Assembly: GCF_001672915.1 (NCBI RefSeq)
Contig: NZ_LZKR01000034.1
Span: 51,272-115,271, forward strand
DNA: 64,000 nt
Reading direction: 5' to 3'
Origin: Mycobacterium sp. 1245805.9
GTDB lineage: Bacteria; Actinomycetota; Actinomycetes; Mycobacteriales; Mycobacteriaceae
Below, one piece after another: positions 63,029 to 64,000 of this stretch. Both the position numbers and the translations under genes were made by a program. The notes beneath the pieces are model-generated. The model was not told the DNA's origin. It saw only the letters and a program-made list of their open reading frames with translations, and did not search any database. Every line of letters starts with the position of its first letter. Position 1 is the stretch's first letter.

Positions 63029-64000
63029 CTAGGTGGCGAACGCGTGCTTTGGAATCGTCAGGGGTAGGTCGACCGAACTCAGCAGCCCGGGTTCCGCCGC
63101 AACGACATACGGCACGGCGTTGACGACGCGCATCGCGGTGGCGACCATTGCGCCGGCACCGGAGGTCATGCCCCCGATCCCCGCCTTGCGGGGATCCTTC
63201 AGCGTGGCCGCCAGGGTGCACTCGATGTCGGGGTCGCCGGTGATCGCGATGCGGTAGGACAGGTCGCCGATCCCGGTCGGCCAATCGGGGGCGACGTCGT
63301 GCGCGAGCCGGGTGACGTGCTCGATGACGATGGCCTCGCGGCCGTCGACCACCCCGATCGCCTGCATGCGCAGCGCGCCGCATGTGCCGGCCTCGACGGT
63401 GCCCATCGCAACCTCGAGGGTGCGGTCGGTGACCGCGCGGTCGAAAGTCTCACGGATTTCCCGCACTTCGACGCCGAGCGCGTCGGCGATCAATCGGATC
63501 TGCCCCTGCCATTCGCCCGCGATCGCGCCCGGAAAGCCGATCCAGGGTTGGTAATCGAGCGGGCGGCCGAAGCCCAACGCGTCGCTCATGATGTCGGGAA
63601 CGCCGTAGTCGTCGTACAGGCCGACCTCGAACGCATGGATCTTCTCGATCGACGATGACTGTGTGGACAGCACCAGCGGCAGGTAGTCCGCGGCGAACCC
63701 GGGCTCGATCCCCGACGCGTACAGCGACACCTGGCCCTGCTTGGCCGCCGCGACGAGCTGGTCGCGCCAGTCCGGCGCGAAGTACGACGGCGGGTACACC
63801 AGGCTGGTCGACGACGTCGACACCACGTTGATGCCCGCCCGTAGCAGCCGCAGGTAGTCGGGCACCGCTGCGCCGTCGCGTTCGGGACCGCTCGCGGCGT
63901 AGACGACGGCGTCGGGCGCCAGCGCGATCAGCACGTCGGCATCGTCGGTGGCCGTCACGCCCAGCGGCCCGATGCCGGCCAGCTCACCGGCGTCCTTGCC
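63029..64000 (-). CDS. DapB-like NAD(P)H-dependent dehydrogenase, partial
   Basis: The frame runs from the stop at 63029 to the window edge with no start, so the N-terminal Rossmann motif is outside. Visible part: DADVLIALAPDAVVYAASG, GINVVSTSSTSLVYP, SGIEPGFAADYLPLVLS, IAGEWQGQIRLIADALGV. This is the dihydrodipicolinate-reductase-like family that includes diaminopentanoate dehydrogenase and several mycobacterial proteins. Probably co-transcribed with the aminotransferase gene. Confidence 0.8.
   Translation of the reverse strand, partial: GKDAGELAGIGPLGVTATDDADVLIALAPDAVVYAASGPERDGAAVPDYLRLLRAGINVVSTSSTSLVYPPSYFAPDWRDQLVAAAKQGQVSLYASGIEPGFAADYLPLVLSTQSSSIEKIHAFEVGLYDDYGVPDIMSDALGFGRPLDYQPWIGFPGAIAGEWQGQIRLIADALGVEVREIRETFDRAVTDRTLEVAMGTVEAGTCGALRMQAIGVVDGREAIVIEHVTRLAHDVAPDWPTGIGDLSYRIAITGDPDIECTLAATLKDPRKAGIGGMTSGAGAMVATAMRVVNAVPYVVAAEPGLLSSVDLPLTIPKHAFAT

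Overview
The window is about two-thirds G+C chromosomal DNA from a mycobacterium, most likely a slow-growing non-tuberculous species. The genus call rests on a PE_PGRS gene, an MmpS/MmpL pair, PknH- and EmbR-type signalling genes, an MPT64-like protein, free-standing PknH-type sensor lipoproteins, and close relatives of HtpG, CysQ and the Rv2296 and Rv2294 products. PE_PGRS genes are mainly a feature of slow growers and are scarce in the M. avium complex. I see no tRNA, rRNA, CRISPR array or insertion sequence.

Layout. (1) 1-13.2 kb is a signalling region. A giant SARP/cyclase/ATPase regulator runs off the left edge and carries one apparent frameshift. Next comes a leftward run of exported sensor-like proteins (PknH-type sensor lipoprotein, MPT64-like lipoprotein, small secreted protein, NHL beta-propeller lipoprotein, TolB-like propeller). 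It diverges from a PknH-type Ser/Thr kinase followed by an EmbR-type SARP-FHA regulator. (2) 13.2-16.7 kb holds a DMT-type transporter, an SDR, a DAGK-type lipid kinase and a small DNA-binding-like protein. (3) 16.7-23.5 kb is a compact four-gene lipid operon: FAAL-ACP-thioester reductase, a di-iron-type 'metal-dependent hydrolase', an alpha/beta hydrolase and a ferredoxin-reductase, preceded by a relatively A+T-rich non-coding stretch. (4) 23.5-36.3 kb is mixed: PE_PGRS, YihY-like, DJ-1-like, MFS with a divergent GlxA-type regulator, two Gly-Pro-rich secreted proteins, methyltransferase, frameshifted LLM oxidoreductase, VIT-type transporter, thioesterase-FadD pair, TIGR03085 protein. (5) 36.3-46.5 kb has htpG, a GntR/MFS divergent pair around an A+T palindrome, a coupled Mg2+-sensor/NRMT-type transporter operon, a second PknH-type sensor lipoprotein and a second DMT transporter. 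(6) 46.5-50.4 kb is an unusual cluster: a thiol-dioxygenase/caspase-like/methyltransferase fusion, an overlapping Asp/Glu-racemase-like gene and a bicupin. (7) 50.7-64 kb has thiolase, cysQ, TetR-mmpS-mmpL, a second TetR with an amidohydrolase and a flavin-monooxygenase remnant, haloalkane dehalogenase, DUF2652 protein, a PatB/MalY-type aminotransferase and a partial DapB-like dehydrogenase.

The most interesting link is regulatory. Arrays of CTTGCGC-like heptamers with an 11-bp period lie upstream of the MPT64-like gene (7521-7549), in the divergent promoter of the kinase/sensor locus (10466-10494), and upstream of the dioxygenase-caspase-methyltransferase operon 40 kb away (50477-50541). Heptamers at 11-bp spacing are the known operator architecture of SARP regulators, the DNA-binding family of EmbR. 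I therefore infer that the local kinase/EmbR-type pair controls both its own sensor operon and the fusion operon. This rests on motif reading alone.
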